This document shows positions 1 through 11,626 of a DNA stretch of 64,000 nt, in pieces. Under the pieces are notes generated by a model that saw only the letters and a list, made by a program, of their open reading frames with translations, was not told where the DNA came from and searched no databases. How positions within the stretch are numbered: position 1 is the first letter of the stretch; every line of letters starts with the position of its first letter. The DNA is taken from contig CM059623.1 in the NCBI GenBank assembly GCA_030435675.1, positions 6,660,012 through 6,724,011 of the forward strand. Reading direction: 5' to 3'. The DNA is from Steinernema hermaphroditum (lineage: Eukaryota; Nematoda; Chromadorea; Rhabditida; Steinernematidae). Both the position numbers and the translations under genes were made by a program.

Positions 1-3000
1 TCGATGGCGCCGGGGTGCGCGCCGATTCTCCCGGGGGCGCAACCACTGACCATGCAGCAGCAGATGGCCGTCATGCGGCACCAGCACATCAAGGTCCGTT
101 CCTCGAAGACTCCGACTTCTGACGCCCTCTTTCAGATGGAACACCCTGCACACATGACGCACCCCTCGAAGCAGGCCTTCAAGGTTCCCACGGTGCCATC
201 GACGCCCCAGGAGCACAGCGGTCCACCCGGATTCCCGATACCACAGCAACAACGCCCCGGAGGACTGCCACCGGGGAAGCAGTTCGTCGCACAATCGCCG
301 GCGGCCTTCTCCCACGGCCACCAGTTCCAGATGCCGGCGAATCTGCCTCCGCAGATACTCGAGCAGTACGACCTGATGCGGAAACGGACGGTGGACCTCG
401 AACGGCAGCAGACGAGCATCGAGAACGAACTGCTCAGGATGAGGAAGATGAAGAAGAACCTGACGGCGAAGCGGCGCCAGCTCCAGAAGTCAGCCTCCGC
501 GGAACAGCAGGGCACGCTCGCAGCCGCCGACCTCAACGACGCCGACCTCCAGCAGCTGGCGCGTCTCACAGAGAACATTCCCGAGAGGCAGCGCGCCCTC
601 GAGGAGTGCCGGAGGGACTTCCGGGCGCACCAGAGCAACATCATCGACTTCGAGGGGAAGTACGATATCCAGAGCACTGTTCGGACCCCCTCGGCGGCGC
701 CTTCGCCCCAAAGACCTTTGCCGACGCAGTCGCCGGCGGTCGGAATAAAGACGGAGATCGACTTCTCCTCGGAGCCGCCGACGCCGAGCAGCGGCCGGCC
801 GGGCTCCTCGGCCTCCTTCAGCGCCGAGATGATGTACCAGCAGGGCTACACGCAGCAAGCCTTCCAGATGCAGCAGCCGAAACGCGGCAGGAAGCGAAAG
901 GCAAAACCGGAGGATGGTCCCGGCGCGCAGGCGAACTGCCATCCTCCGACTCTGGGGGGCTACTCGCTGGAGATGATGCGGACGGACGAGGAGATCGGCG
1001 CCTACTTCGTGCTACTCGACGTCGTAAACCGCGCCACGAAGCTTGTTGACGGCTCGGAGTCCGAGGAAGGCATCCGCCAGATCCTGCAGCAGGCCGCCCA
1101 GGGCACACTGCCCACCGAAAGGGGGCCGGCGCCCCTGACCTTTCCCGCTCAGAGCCAACTGCAGATGCCGATGCTGGGCGAGCCGCCGAAGCCAAAGAAG
1201 AAGCGAGCGCAGCAGCTGAAGAAGCCGGCGGGGAGCATCGCCGACGGCACCGACGAGTACACTCTGTTCGTGCAGCGGATGGACACGCTGCTCAGACTGT
1301 GTCCCCCGATCACGCACTACCTCCAGAATCCGTCGTCGACGCGCTGGAAGGGAGACCAGTACATGCAGCAGAACATGGGCCTCGCAACGCTGCCCGAGAA
1401 GGGCCCCCAGACGGCCGTCCTCGGCAACGAGTTCGGCGAACTGCGCCTCAACTTCGTCGGCGACTACTTCGACGACTTCGAGAGCGGCCACCACCAGAAG
1501 GCCTCGCCGGTCCCCCAGTTCCACAGCCAGCCCCGGAACCCCTCGACACACCCGCCGCCCATGTCCGTCATGTGCCGCGACGTGAACATCACCAACCTGG
1601 TACACTACCCCTCCAGCTTCGACGCACCCCCCGTCTTCTACGACCCCGCCGACTTCGCCTCCTCTGACCCCTACGCCGAGGCGGGCTACGACCTCGTGGG
1701 GCTGCGGCCTTGGTTCCTGGCGGGCATCGCGGATCACGTACCCCTCCCCCCAATGGTGCGTGCCCTGCACCGCTTCATCGACCGCCCCTTCTCGATGGCG
1801 TCGATCCGCGAGCCCGGAAGACTTGCGATGCTCGACTCGGAGCGCGTCGCCCTCGGCGAGGAAGACGAGCTCGCCGTCGGCATCACCATCGCCGACGGCG
1901 CCGACGTCTCCCGGGCCGTCGGCTGCCTCCGCGAGATTCTCGGCAATGACGTCGTCCCCGATATCGTCTGCTTCGAGTCGCCCCCGATGTCACCTTCCGC
2001 GCACACCAACAGCGTCGTCCCCGAACAGCGTGAGTCGCCTTCCTTCAGCCCCCTCTCAGGAGTACGGTATTCAGCTGCACTGAACGGCCACGTCGAGGAG
2101 GTGCGCTCTTTGATCTGTCGACAGTGCTCGACGGTGATGCGCGATGCCGCCATTCAGCAGTCGCTCAACCAAATGGGAATCGTCGCCGGCGAACACCACA
2201 GCGACGACGTGAGTTCCGGAGCCGGCGCCCTAGTCCTGACAGAGTGTCTTCAGAAAGAGAACACGGTGTCCTTCTGCTCCATGCAGTGCTACTACACGTT
2301 CGTCGCCGAGCGGAAGATCGCGCTCACCCCTGAGCAAGTGCAGGACGCCGAGCAGTTCGTCGACAAGCCCACGCTCGTCAAGTTGCAGCAGGTGGCCGCC
2401 GAGAACTTCGCCCGTTGCCTCAACCAGGGAAAGGTGTGATTCGGCGCCTCCGCACCCCTAACCTCCTGTCCTCTTCAGCTGAAGGCCTCGGACCTCCCGT
2501 GCGGACCGCGTATCCTCTGCCCTCCGCAACCTTTGGTGGCGTCGATCTCCGCCTCAGGCGTCAACTTGCCGACTATCTCGGACGGCACGACGCCCCTCGG
2601 TAGCGTCGCCAACGTCCGTGAGCTGATGGTCCGCGTTTGCGACATCCCGACGCTCCTCGACGCGCCCCTCCTGCGGTACCCGACCGTCCAGGAGCCGAAG
2701 ACGGAGCCGTGGACGGCGTGGCGCGGTCGAGGGTGGACGGTGTGCGACCTCGAGCTCCTCGAGTCGTTCACCAAGCAGCGCGAGCAGGCGAAGTGCCTCT
2801 GCATCGTCGACCAGATCCGCGCCAACGAACGCAACAAAATCGACGCGGACACCGACCTCCGGCAATGCATCCTCTGCGGCGACGTCGGCGACGGCGAGCT
2901 CGACGTCTGCGGCCGTCTTCTGAACGTCGATGCCGACAAGTGGGTGCACGTGAACTGTGCTCTCTGGTCGGCGGAGGTGGCCGAGGTGAACGGTGCCCTC

Positions 3001-5082
3001 CGAAACGTCGACGAGGCTGTCCGTCGCGGGCAGACGGTCCCTTGCCGTGTGTGTGGACGTCTCGGTGCCACTCTGATGTGCGCGAAGCAGGAGTGCCACC
3101 TCCAGCACGGCGGCTTCCACCTCAAGTGCGCGCGGCAGGCAAACGGCCGCTTCGTGAGGGACAAGGTGAGCCGACCGGCTTCCGATGCCCTCAGCCTCCT
3201 CCTCTGCTTCAGATGTTCTTCTGCGCACTCCACGAGGTGCGCGACGACCAGCAGATCTTCCAGCTGCGCGCCCTGCGGCGCCTCTACGTCGACCGCGACG
3301 AGAACCGCCTCATCTCGAAGCTCTTCCGGGCGAATGTGGCTCCCGCCTCCTCCTCCGGCGGCCTTCTGATGCGCGTTGGCTCCCTCATCTTCACCAAGAT
3401 CGGCCAGCTACTCCCCGACCAGCTCAAGAACTTCCACACTCTCGCCAACATTTTCCCGGTAAGCAGACCTAAACTTCCCAGGGTACTGTAGCGACGTTAT
3501 TCACACCTTAAAGCGATTACCTCGCTTTTCAGAGTGATGGCGAGCGACGGAAAGCTATGCCTCCTCCGGTAAGCCCTTCTCCGCCGGGTCCGAACGTGTG
3601 TGTCCTCTAATGACGCTGTTTCGCTTGCTTCCTTTCCTTTTCACTTCCTAGCCGTAGCTTGTCGTTGTCCCGTTGCCACTCTTAACTGCCCCCATTGAAG
3701 ACGCCCTTCCAGGTAGGGTATACGGTATCACGCCTCTTCTGGTCGGCCGACTCGCTCGACTATCGGGTCCGCTTCGACTGCGCCATCGTCGACAGCGGCA
3801 ACCAACCGCAGTTCCAGGTCTCCTTCGGCAGCCGGGTCCACAGAGACACCTCGGCCACTCGTAAGTGCACTACCGTAATCCCGTGTGACGAGTCCCTTGC
3901 AGAGGCGTGGATGCCTGTCCTGTTGGCGGTGAGGAAGATGCGTGACGAGCACGGTGAGGTGTTGAAGATGTTCCCGACGCAGATGAGCGGCGAAACGCTG
4001 TTTGGCCTCAACGAGCCGGCGATCTCGAAGCTCACCGAATCGGTAAGCCGTCGATAGTCACCCACTCTGCTGCACTCCTGTGAAAGTCACAATAAAAGAG
4101 ACTGACGTGTCGCCCCGGCTCATGTTGCGTTCTTCAGCTCCCTGGCGTCGAGCAGCTGCTCAGTTACAACTTCAAGCACGTTGACCCGCTGAAAGGTCCG
4201 CTGATGGACCTTCCCCTGGCGTTGAACCCCTCGGGATGCGCGCGCTGCGAACCGCTTTCCCGAAATTTCCAGAAGCAGAAAAAGACGCGTTGGCAGATCA
4301 CGCCGCAGAAGAGTCGCCCCTCGCAGCATTTTGCCGGCGCCGCCTCCTTCTCCACCGCCTGCGTCGACCTCATGGCATCCCGCGAAACCCGAGGTACGTT
4401 CGAAGTGGATGCGGGTGACGAAAACAGCGCTCCTTTCAGCCCGGCATGCGTCCTCGATCAGCGCGATCCTCCGGAGTTGCGACCCGTCGATGGTGCGAAA
4501 GCTGCGCGCCAACGGTCTCAGCGACGAGGCTATCGCGATGGCCGTCGGCGGTGGCCCCTCCACCTCGGCGACCTTCTCACAGTACAAGAAGATGACCAAG
4601 GAGTGGCGGAACAACGTCTACCTGGCGCGCTCAAAGATCCAGGGCCTCGGGCTCTACGCGAAACGGGACCTCGAGATGAACTCCATGGTCATCGAGTACA
4701 TCGGCGAGCTCATCCGCAGCGAGGTCGGCGAGATCCGCGAGAAGCGCTACTTGGCGCAGAACCGCGGCGTCTACATGTTCCGCATCGACGAGGCGACACT
4801 CATCGATGCCACCATGACCGGCGGCCTCGCGCGCTACATCAACCACTCCTGCGACCCCAACTGCAGCACCAAGGTGGTCACGGTGTGCGAGGAGAAGCAT
4901 ATCATCATCTACGCCAACAGGCCCATCAAGGCCGACGAGGAGGTGAGGCGCAGCCCTGAAACCGCCCGGTTACGATAGTCCGCTTTCAGCTCACTTATGA
5001 CTACCAGTTCGAAGAGGAGGACACTTCGGACAAGATCGCTTGCCTCTGCGGAGCACCCAACTGCGCGAAATTCATGAACTAG
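1..5082 (+). CDS. KMT2C/D-type (MLL3/4, C. elegans set-16-like) histone H3K4 methyltransferase, 5'-partial
   Basis: Methylates lysine 4 of histone H3 in the nucleus as the catalytic core of a COMPASS-type complex. The reading frame is open from base 1, so the N-terminus lies outside. Visible in order: Gln/Pro-rich region with a coiled coil (about residues 115-215), a Cys pair region (CRQC and FCSMQC), an extended PHD finger (CILCGDVGDGELDVC to CALHE), FYRN (FHTLANIFP plus VGYTVSRLFW), FYRC (FGLNEPAISKLTES, LPGVEQ), a GCARCEP motif matching the WDR5-binding Win motif, SET (YIGELIR, INHSCDPNC, LTYDYQF) and post-SET (CLCGAPNCAKFMN, then TAG). Exons: 1-2433, 2479-3165, 3213-3458, an optional micro-exon 3533-3568, 3713-3860, 3903-4042, 4138-4393, 4440-4942, 4990-5082. 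Two further 45-nt in-frame introns (2030-2074, 2209-2253) probably lie in the first exon. Introns are mostly 42-47 nt. Family assignment is near certain; the split between KMT2C and KMT2D is vertebrate-specific. Confidence 0.95.
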
Positions 5083-5249
5083 GCTCGCGGCTCACGCCGC
5101 TCCGATCTCTGTAGATAGCATCCCGCATTTCTAGGACGCCACTTCCCGTCACTTGTGATACGCATCAACACTCTGTCTCCGCCCCTCCCCAATCTAGATT
5201 CACGATTAGGACTCATCGTGTAAATTTTAATAACCTATTAAAACCAGTC

Positions 5250-5255
5250 TTTATT
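5250..5255 (-). terminator. Poly(A) signal AATAAA of the minus-strand gene ending at 5280
   Basis: AATAAA on the minus strand about 25 nt past the TGA at 5280-5282. It lies between the convergent KMT2 stop and the minus-strand stop, which supports the terminal exon being real. Confidence 0.6.
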
Positions 5256-5279
5256 CGCTTCCGTCTTCGGCTTTCGACG

Positions 5280-5508
5280 TCAGGGTCGGACAGCGAGTTG
5301 CTCCCTCAGAATCTCCTCGTCCAAGAAGGGATCGCAGACGTCAATGGGCGCTCTCTCCTCATTCTTCATCGCCCGATTGGCGCGTTCAGCCAAAGAGCGC
5401 TCCTAGAAGAAATGCTTCCATGAAGATCTTGAGAACAACATACCGGATATGGATCCCCTGTAGTGAATCGGTCGAATAAGAGTCGGCGTCCAGCAGAAGG
5501 GCGACATT
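5280..5508 (-). CDS. 3' terminal exons of an unidentified minus-strand gene
   Basis: Two exons fit: 5444-5508 and 5280-5402, joined by a 41-nt GT-AG intron (5403-5443) and ending in TGA. The last exon reads in one clean frame, acidic and helical, containing ERSLAERANRAM and DPFLDEEILREQLAVRP before the stop. A minus-strand AATAAA follows about 25 nt later. I do not recognise the family. Upstream exons could not be placed: a stop (TGA) interrupts this frame just beyond 5508, so an acceptor near CTGTGGCAG at 5509 is assumed. The gene is convergent with KMT2, with about 200 bp between the stops. It may be a complete small gene with undetected 5' exons, or a decayed gene end. Confidence 0.4.
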
Positions 5509-7480
5509 CTGCCACAGGAAGGTCCCCCGAAGACGATCGCTCTCCTCAGCGCTCCAACTTGCCCGCCAGATCGAGCCAGAGGTGGGCAAGGGGTGGGTCG
5601 ATTGTGGTCCCGCAACGAAATCCCTGAATTCACAATGTGCCGCGACGGTTGCGTGGGAGCGGAGTTAAAGAGCGCTCATGGGTTTTTTTTGTAGGCCATC
5701 CCTTCCTCTAACAGATGGTGTGTAAAAACAGCTTTAGCACATTGCTCATTCTGGCCAAAATGGACCATCTTTATCACAAGTCACGATGGTCCCGCAGCGA
5801 TGTCCCTGAGAGAGTGTAAAATACGGTGGATTTTGTGGGCAGTTTACAGTAAAAATGGCCAGTTTACCCCTCTTTTCGGCTGGGGTAGGGATAAAGGGGT
5901 CTGCCCGATAGTACGTGGCTTGATAAACCATCATATTGCAAAACATAAGGCAAAATGACGATTTTTCCACAAAAGTCAGCCTCTTAGGCCAAAAACAGCA
6001 ATGAAACATAGTAATTTCGATGCACTGCTACATAGAGCTAGGCGAGCTTTATTGATTAGATCCCCCTTTACTCCCCCCCGGCCGAGAAAAATGGGGTAAA
6101 CAGGTCATTTTATGTAAATCTACCGTATTTACCTGCCATTGAGGGAGATCGTTGCGGATCACGCGCTAAACCTCCTACTTCACTTCAATGTTTTGACCCA
6201 TACCTGTAATGACGATCGCGTATTTTTTTTTTTTGCAGTATTTTGTAGGGGAGCCCACTTCATTATGACTTTTATCTTGTAGAGGGGGAAAATTCACTAT
6301 GACTTTTCGAATTCGGAAACACAGCGATCGATAAGCGTGAAGGATCGGAACGACGGCGAAGAAGACGGCGTTGCCGAGGAGGCGGCGATCGCGCAATGTT
6401 TACAGAACCGGGGGCGAGGTTTATCGCCCAAGGGCCGCCGATCGAAGCTCGTTCTGGCGGGTGGCGCGCGTGATTCAGAAGGAAAGTCCTTCGAAACAAA
6501 CGAATCGATCGCGGAGAATACTAAGCGAACAAAAACGAGTGAACGCGCAATGGCGCCTTTCGGAATTCCTCCCGGAGCGTGACGACGAACAGAGATTCGT
6601 AGGCGCAGATTGAAGGACCTCTAGTCGTAGAGGTCGTAAGGAGGACTGGCAGGGCAAAAACCTGAAAGTCACCGTTGATACGCCGAAAAGGCGCTCGAAA
6701 CGATTTTGTTGGAATACGTCTCCGAAATAAGTGCACATATAAACAAGAGGAGGTGATCGTAAATTAGCCCAAGAAGAAGCTGAAACTCGCAAAGCACACT
6801 CAAAGGACCTACAATCCTCCGAGACAAGACTCAGGATCAATCAAACCCTCACTCGGGGAACAAATTCTGAGACTACGGTATTATTCAGCCAGACAATGGA
6901 TAAGGTCCCACAGCGAAAAGCGGACACGGTCTGAATGGCGCGGTTCTCTCCGCTTCTTCGTTGTTTTTGGGTCGTAGGAGGGGTCGTAAGGCGCGCATTT
7001 ATCGGCGCGGCGCTATCGGCGATCACTGGGCCGACTTCCTCCTCGATCGGCTTGCTTTTTGCTCGGAAGTGTTAGGTGAGTGTCGTCGCCTCAGCAGAAA
7101 ACGCATTCTTAGTTTTGTACCTCTGCGGCTACCACACGCTGGCCAGCTGCGAGAAGGGGCGATCATTCGTTTATTCATTCATCGTTGTGCGCGCGAAGCT
7201 CGAGTGCTCTTTTCCTTTCTGGCGTCCTTGTGACGCTCTCTCTGCATGCGCCCTCACAATTATATCTGTCAATTCATTGGCGTTTGTCCGGATTGCGCTC
7301 GCGGCGGCCAAAGCTACTCATTCGTTCGAGGAGATCTTTGTGCCCTTCGACCTCCCCTTCTTGTGCATTTTTACATTTCGATTTCCGCATTTGGTCCTAG
7401 ACTGCGACGCTAGACGCTGCAGTGTATGTGGCACTTTCTCTGTTTGAATTATTTCATTTCAAAACATTAGTGTACGTGGA
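5509..7480. other. Non-coding stretch upstream of the phosphorylase-fold gene
   Basis: Contains only short, overlapping ORFs on both strands with no recognisable domain and no consistent splice structure. Base composition shifts from AT-rich runs (around 6050-6300) to mixed sequence. It probably holds the promoter and 5' UTR of the gene starting at 7481, and perhaps missing 5' exons of the minus-strand gene ending at 5280. Confidence 0.4.
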
Positions 7481-10400
7481 ATGGCCGACCGAGCTGAAGG
7501 ACGTTCGAAACGTAGATCCCACCGTGTCAGTGAACTGTTTTATGCGGAGCTCGAAAAGATTGTTTGCGGCAAGTTAAAGATCTCTTCCACATCCGTCGTG
7601 GAACACCCTAAGGTATATATGGTATCTATAGTGCCTTTTTGACCGCTAGAAATTCTGCACATCCGACTTCTGACTCATTCACCATTTTTACGACTTTTAT
7701 CGGCTTCTCCATCTCTCGCAGATCGTGGATTTTGATTTACCAAGTGGCATTCTTTACCAGAGGTCACACTTCTGCGACGATGATCGCTGTGTTGTAATTT
7801 TATATTATTATGTGAACGGGAGGAAGCGAATCCGCTTTTTATGACGAGAAAAGCCTAGCAGCCTGATTGCGCGGGTTGATTTTCTGGGACACATCGTTTA
7901 TTTTTCGACGTCTTCTTCTTTGCTGATTGCCGACGAACAAACTTTTCAATGATTGTTGTTGTTGTTCACGGAACGCAGGCGATCAGTGTGGGGCGAAGCG
8001 GCGAGTACCATCATCGTGTTTGTCTCATCTCGTGTTCCTGATCGAGGGATAAGGGAGACGCCCGCTGAGGGGAGGTGGCGCCGGCTCATTAATCAACACT
8101 CTGGCGATTGAGCTCTATCTCCTATCTCAACTCTGAGAATGTCGTCTACAAGGTCTTTGTTCGTTCGTAAATGCCCGAAGTCAGTCGCAGGACTGTCCGA
8201 TCAATTTTCGGCGCGAATTTTGCGGACGCGGGTTTCTCCATTTGATTGTTCGTTGCGTGTATTTTATATCTGTTCACGATCCATTCTGAAATGCTCTATT
8301 ACGATTTTCAATTTCAGGAGGAACCACGAATGGGGAAAGGATTAATTGTGTTGCAGCCGCTGCTGCAAAGTCCAGAACACAATGTGGTGCGTATTCAACG
8401 GTATGTAATTCCCGCCGTTGTTTTCTCCTATGGAATTCGTTGTAGAAAACAGTCTATCAACAACACTGATTCCGTTTTGCATATTGCCGGAGGTTCACAC
8501 TCAGGAATCATCGTCAATAAGCTCAGTGAAGAGTGTGAAGGTTAATTCAAGTGGTGAATAGACGAGTTACGATAAGGCTTTACAGATATTGTGCCTGAAG
8601 TTCAACTAGCGTTTTCCGTCTGGCTGAGGGATGGCGATACTCGTCGGCAGGTTGGATTTAGGATACCTCCTGTCCATATTGTAAGAATTTACAGGAAAAT
8701 CGTGCTTTGCGATTTGTTTTCGCGGAAGATACCGACAACGCTGCAAGACACACAGTGGCGCAACAGATGTTTCAAGAACTTGTCACATCATTCCCAAAGG
8801 GTATGGCTAATTGTTAGCTATTAACATTATTTTCTCATGTTTGCCTGCTTAGACTATGTGACGTTTATGAGAAGTGTCTTAAAAATGATGCAAGTCGGCT
8901 ATGACCCCATTAATATGGTTGAAATAGACATGCAGTTGGCAGCTGAAAATGAAGCTATGGCAATGCCGGATGCAAAGGAGTATGATTCTGGTTCGGAAGT
9001 CGAAAATGTTACCATCGGTCATGTCCAAGAAACTCTCGAGCATGCTTTCCCGTGTTCTTTGGGTGTTGATGTGATTGCCGAAGCGCTCCGTTGCAATACT
9101 GAGATCATCGAGGAGTTCTTGGACGAGTTGGAAAAGACTGGCATTGTCCGCCGCGTTGGTGAAGAATGGATGCGCGTGGACGAATCGGCAAATGATGTTC
9201 TGAACGAAACCATGACCGTTTCATCCACTCCTTCAGCCGAAGTAACCGTCAAGTCGGATTCCCCAACAATCGCTATCATCACTTGCTTATTTGTTGAGAA
9301 GCAAATTATTGATAGTATGATCGAAAACGGACGCACCATGTTCCGGTACCGGAAAGGTGGAGACTCAAACGTCTACACGTTAGGAACAATGGGTGGACAC
9401 AATGTGGTTGCGACGAAGCTAGCAGTTATCGGAGATACCCGCGAAGCCAACACCAGTTCAGGTTCGATTACAACTCGTCTGCTCGGAAACTTCAAAGACA
9501 TTGACCATGTTATTGTTGTTGGCGTCGGTGGTGGTGTTGCTCATTTCACCGATGCCGACCGCCATGTCCGCCTCGGTGATGTTGTTATCAGTTCTCCAGA
9601 ACTCACTGGTGATAGAAGCGCAACCTATGTTTACGCCGAAGGATTCACGCTTGATCGTGCCACTGAGCAAATTAATGGCTTCATAACAGCGAAAAGAGAT
9701 CCTAAGAAACAGATCCTGGCTGAAGTTGCTCGAAATGCGTAAGCATGCACAAAAATTTATGTGCTATTGTTGCTTTTTAGGGACAATGAATTCTTGAAGG
9801 AGTGGGACAAGATCACCGAGGAAACCATAAAGAAATTGAACAGTGCTGGTAATGATGAGAGCTTTGCTCGTCCGCCTCCCGAAACTGATGTACTGGCTGT
9901 TCCCGTTGGTATGTATGGTTGCTACAGGCTACGACTTGTGTGTGCATTTAGGTGGTGGAAATGTAGTGGTTGTCCCTCATCCACGGAAACACCCTAATCA
10001 AGAAAAAACGACATCCGCCATTCACATCGGACCCGTCGGCGCTATGACGTCATTGAAGCGTCCCACTACTACTGAGGCCGTAATGGAAGCTGAGAACACG
10101 GAAACCACTTGGCGCAACCTTACTGCGGAACTTCGTGACCGCTTCGCCATGGAGCATGGTCTACGAGCAATGGATGCCGGTTTCAAGCCTGTCATCGATT
10201 CGATTAAGGGATCTTGCATCGATTCGTGGGCGCTTGTCCGCGGTATCGCAGATTATCAGCACGGTCAAAGTAGATCGGCTAAGGTGTGGCAGGCAAGTGG
10301 CGCAGTTTACTTATAGGTTACTATGATGATTTTTTAGGCTTACGCAGCTGTACGTGCTTGTGCTTACGTTAAAACACTGCTGGACCGCCTTCCCAACTGA
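7481..10400 (+). CDS. Winged-helix plus PNP/UDP-phosphorylase-fold domain protein
   Basis: Nine exons give 632 aa: 7481-7612, 8318-8400, 8446-8540, 8586-8650, 8695-8800, 8853-9738, 9781-9908, 9952-10292, 10338-10400. The middle holds a winged-helix-like segment (ETLEHAFPCSLGVDVIAEAL, then EFLDELEKTGIVRRVGEEW). The C-terminal half has the nucleoside phosphorylase / nucleosidase fold: TIAIITCLFVEK start, GTMGGHNVV, VIVVGVGGGVAH, LGDVVIS, IHIGPVGAM, ALVRGIADY and a final KVWQAYAAVRACAYV helix. Family enzymes split or phosphorolyse the N-glycosidic bond of nucleosides; whether this one is catalytic cannot be told. The first intron is 705 nt, all others 42-52 nt. The last intron uses a GC donor. 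The start is the ATG opening the most 5' coding exon; 5' UTR introns are possible. Domain call firm, biological role unknown. Confidence 0.85.
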
Positions 10401-10478
10401 TGCAAGCCAGAGCGGAGGCGCTGGAATGCGTTATCCATTTGTGAGTTGCAAAATAATATGTATTTATACATTCCTTTC

Positions 10479-10484
10479 AATAAA
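10479..10484 (+). terminator. Poly(A) signal AATAAA of the phosphorylase-fold gene
   Basis: AATAAA 79 nt downstream of the TGA at 10398-10400 and upstream of the convergent VPS29 stop at 10604. Confidence 0.7.
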
Positions 10485-10603
10485 ATTGTTTGTTTGAGAT
10501 GGCACCTTGAGTGCGTGTTTGGTGTCCTGTGGCTAGGCTTTATGCGCAAGCTATTGCAGAATAGACAACCTTGATAAATTATACACAGTCTCTGGAGAAT
10601 GAC

Positions 10604-11348
10604 TTATGCAGAGCCCTTCTTTTTGAAGGACACCCTCTCCACCTTAACGTCATCGTCGGTTAGTCTGTACAAATAGGTGACGATCGCCTCCGATTGAACG
10701 TCCATCAGCGCGAAAGAAGGCTCGACGTTTCTGGAACACTCCACTTGATTAGAGCACACGAACGAATCTACCGTACTCCGTCACGGTGGAGAAGGCGCCG
10801 GTGGCCGATCCGGGGTTGACGTAGAAGATCCCTTCCTTCTCGAAAACTTTGCACTGATGCGTGTGGCCCGTGATGAGCACGTCGACGCCCATCTGCCGAG
10901 CAGTCATCTCCACGACCTAGAAGAGTCAGAGCAGTGTCGAGAAGCGCAATTACCTTGTCGTCATTCCAAGGCACGATCTGATGTCCGTGGATGAGTCCTA
11001 TCTTGAACGCCCCGACAGTGATGATCTTGGACTCGGGGTAGATGGCGGCGCAGTCGTCGAAGTCCCCCTTGACGATGTGGACATCGCTGGCCAGCGACTT
11101 GAGGAAGTCAAAGGTGTCGCGGGAGAGGTTCCCCGTGCAGAGGACGTGCTGCATCTTGTTCGGCACAAGTAGCTTCCGAAATTTGGCGGGAAGGTTCGGG
11201 CAGCGCGAAGGGATGTGGAAGTCGCCGATGACGAGTACCAACTGAATGTTAAACTGAAGGAGACGGAGAAGGCGTGAGGAAGAAGCCGAGGAGTGGAGAG
11301 GAGTGCGCAACCCGAAGCAGGCGGACGGAAGACGGAGGAACTCACCAT
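10604..11348 (-). CDS. vps-29: VPS29 retromer subunit
   Basis: Metallophosphoesterase-fold scaffold subunit of the retromer complex, which recycles cargo from endosomes to the Golgi. Four exons (11346-11348, 10954-11241, 10777-10916, 10604-10730) give 185 aa, the usual family length. Matches along the whole protein: [68 protein letters not shown] and [15 protein letters not shown]. The first exon contributes only the initiator ATG: the 104-nt intron 1 follows directly, and the next exon opens with LVLVIGDFH. The other introns are 37 and 46 nt. The gene is convergent with the phosphorylase-fold gene. Confidence 0.95.
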
Positions 11349-11624
11349 AGCGGCGATCCGGCGACGGAGAGAAGTGGAGGGCTGCGCGTCTGAACGGTCC
11401 GAGATCCAAACACACCGAGGACAGTAGCCCTCGTGTTGGGAGCAGGCAACGTGTGGCGAGACACACAGGGTTATGCCTGTTTCTTCTGAAAATAAAGGGG
11501 GGAACAGAAGACTATAGCGTGCGTACACATAACGCACGGATGTATGGGAATCGAAGCGAGGCTTCCGGAATCCACGAGTTTGCTCCCCCGGGAAGACAAA
11601 CTCGCGGAGGTTACCGTAGTGAAA
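11349..11624. promoter_or_regulatory. Upstream region of VPS29
   Basis: GC-moderate sequence between the VPS29 start codon and the mariner relic. It has no convincing ORF or recognisable element and presumably includes the VPS29 promoter. Confidence 0.3.
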
Positions 11625-11626
11625 TA

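Noticed and set aside
132..2153. Long ORFs antisense to the KMT2 first exon
   Set aside because: They are shadows of a GC-rich coding exon. Only the plus frame shows conserved domains and joins downstream exons in phase.
8681..8694. 14-nt GTAAG...CAG intron in the phosphorylase-fold gene
   Set aside because: Impossible length. The donor at 8651 gives a 44-nt intron that keeps the frame.
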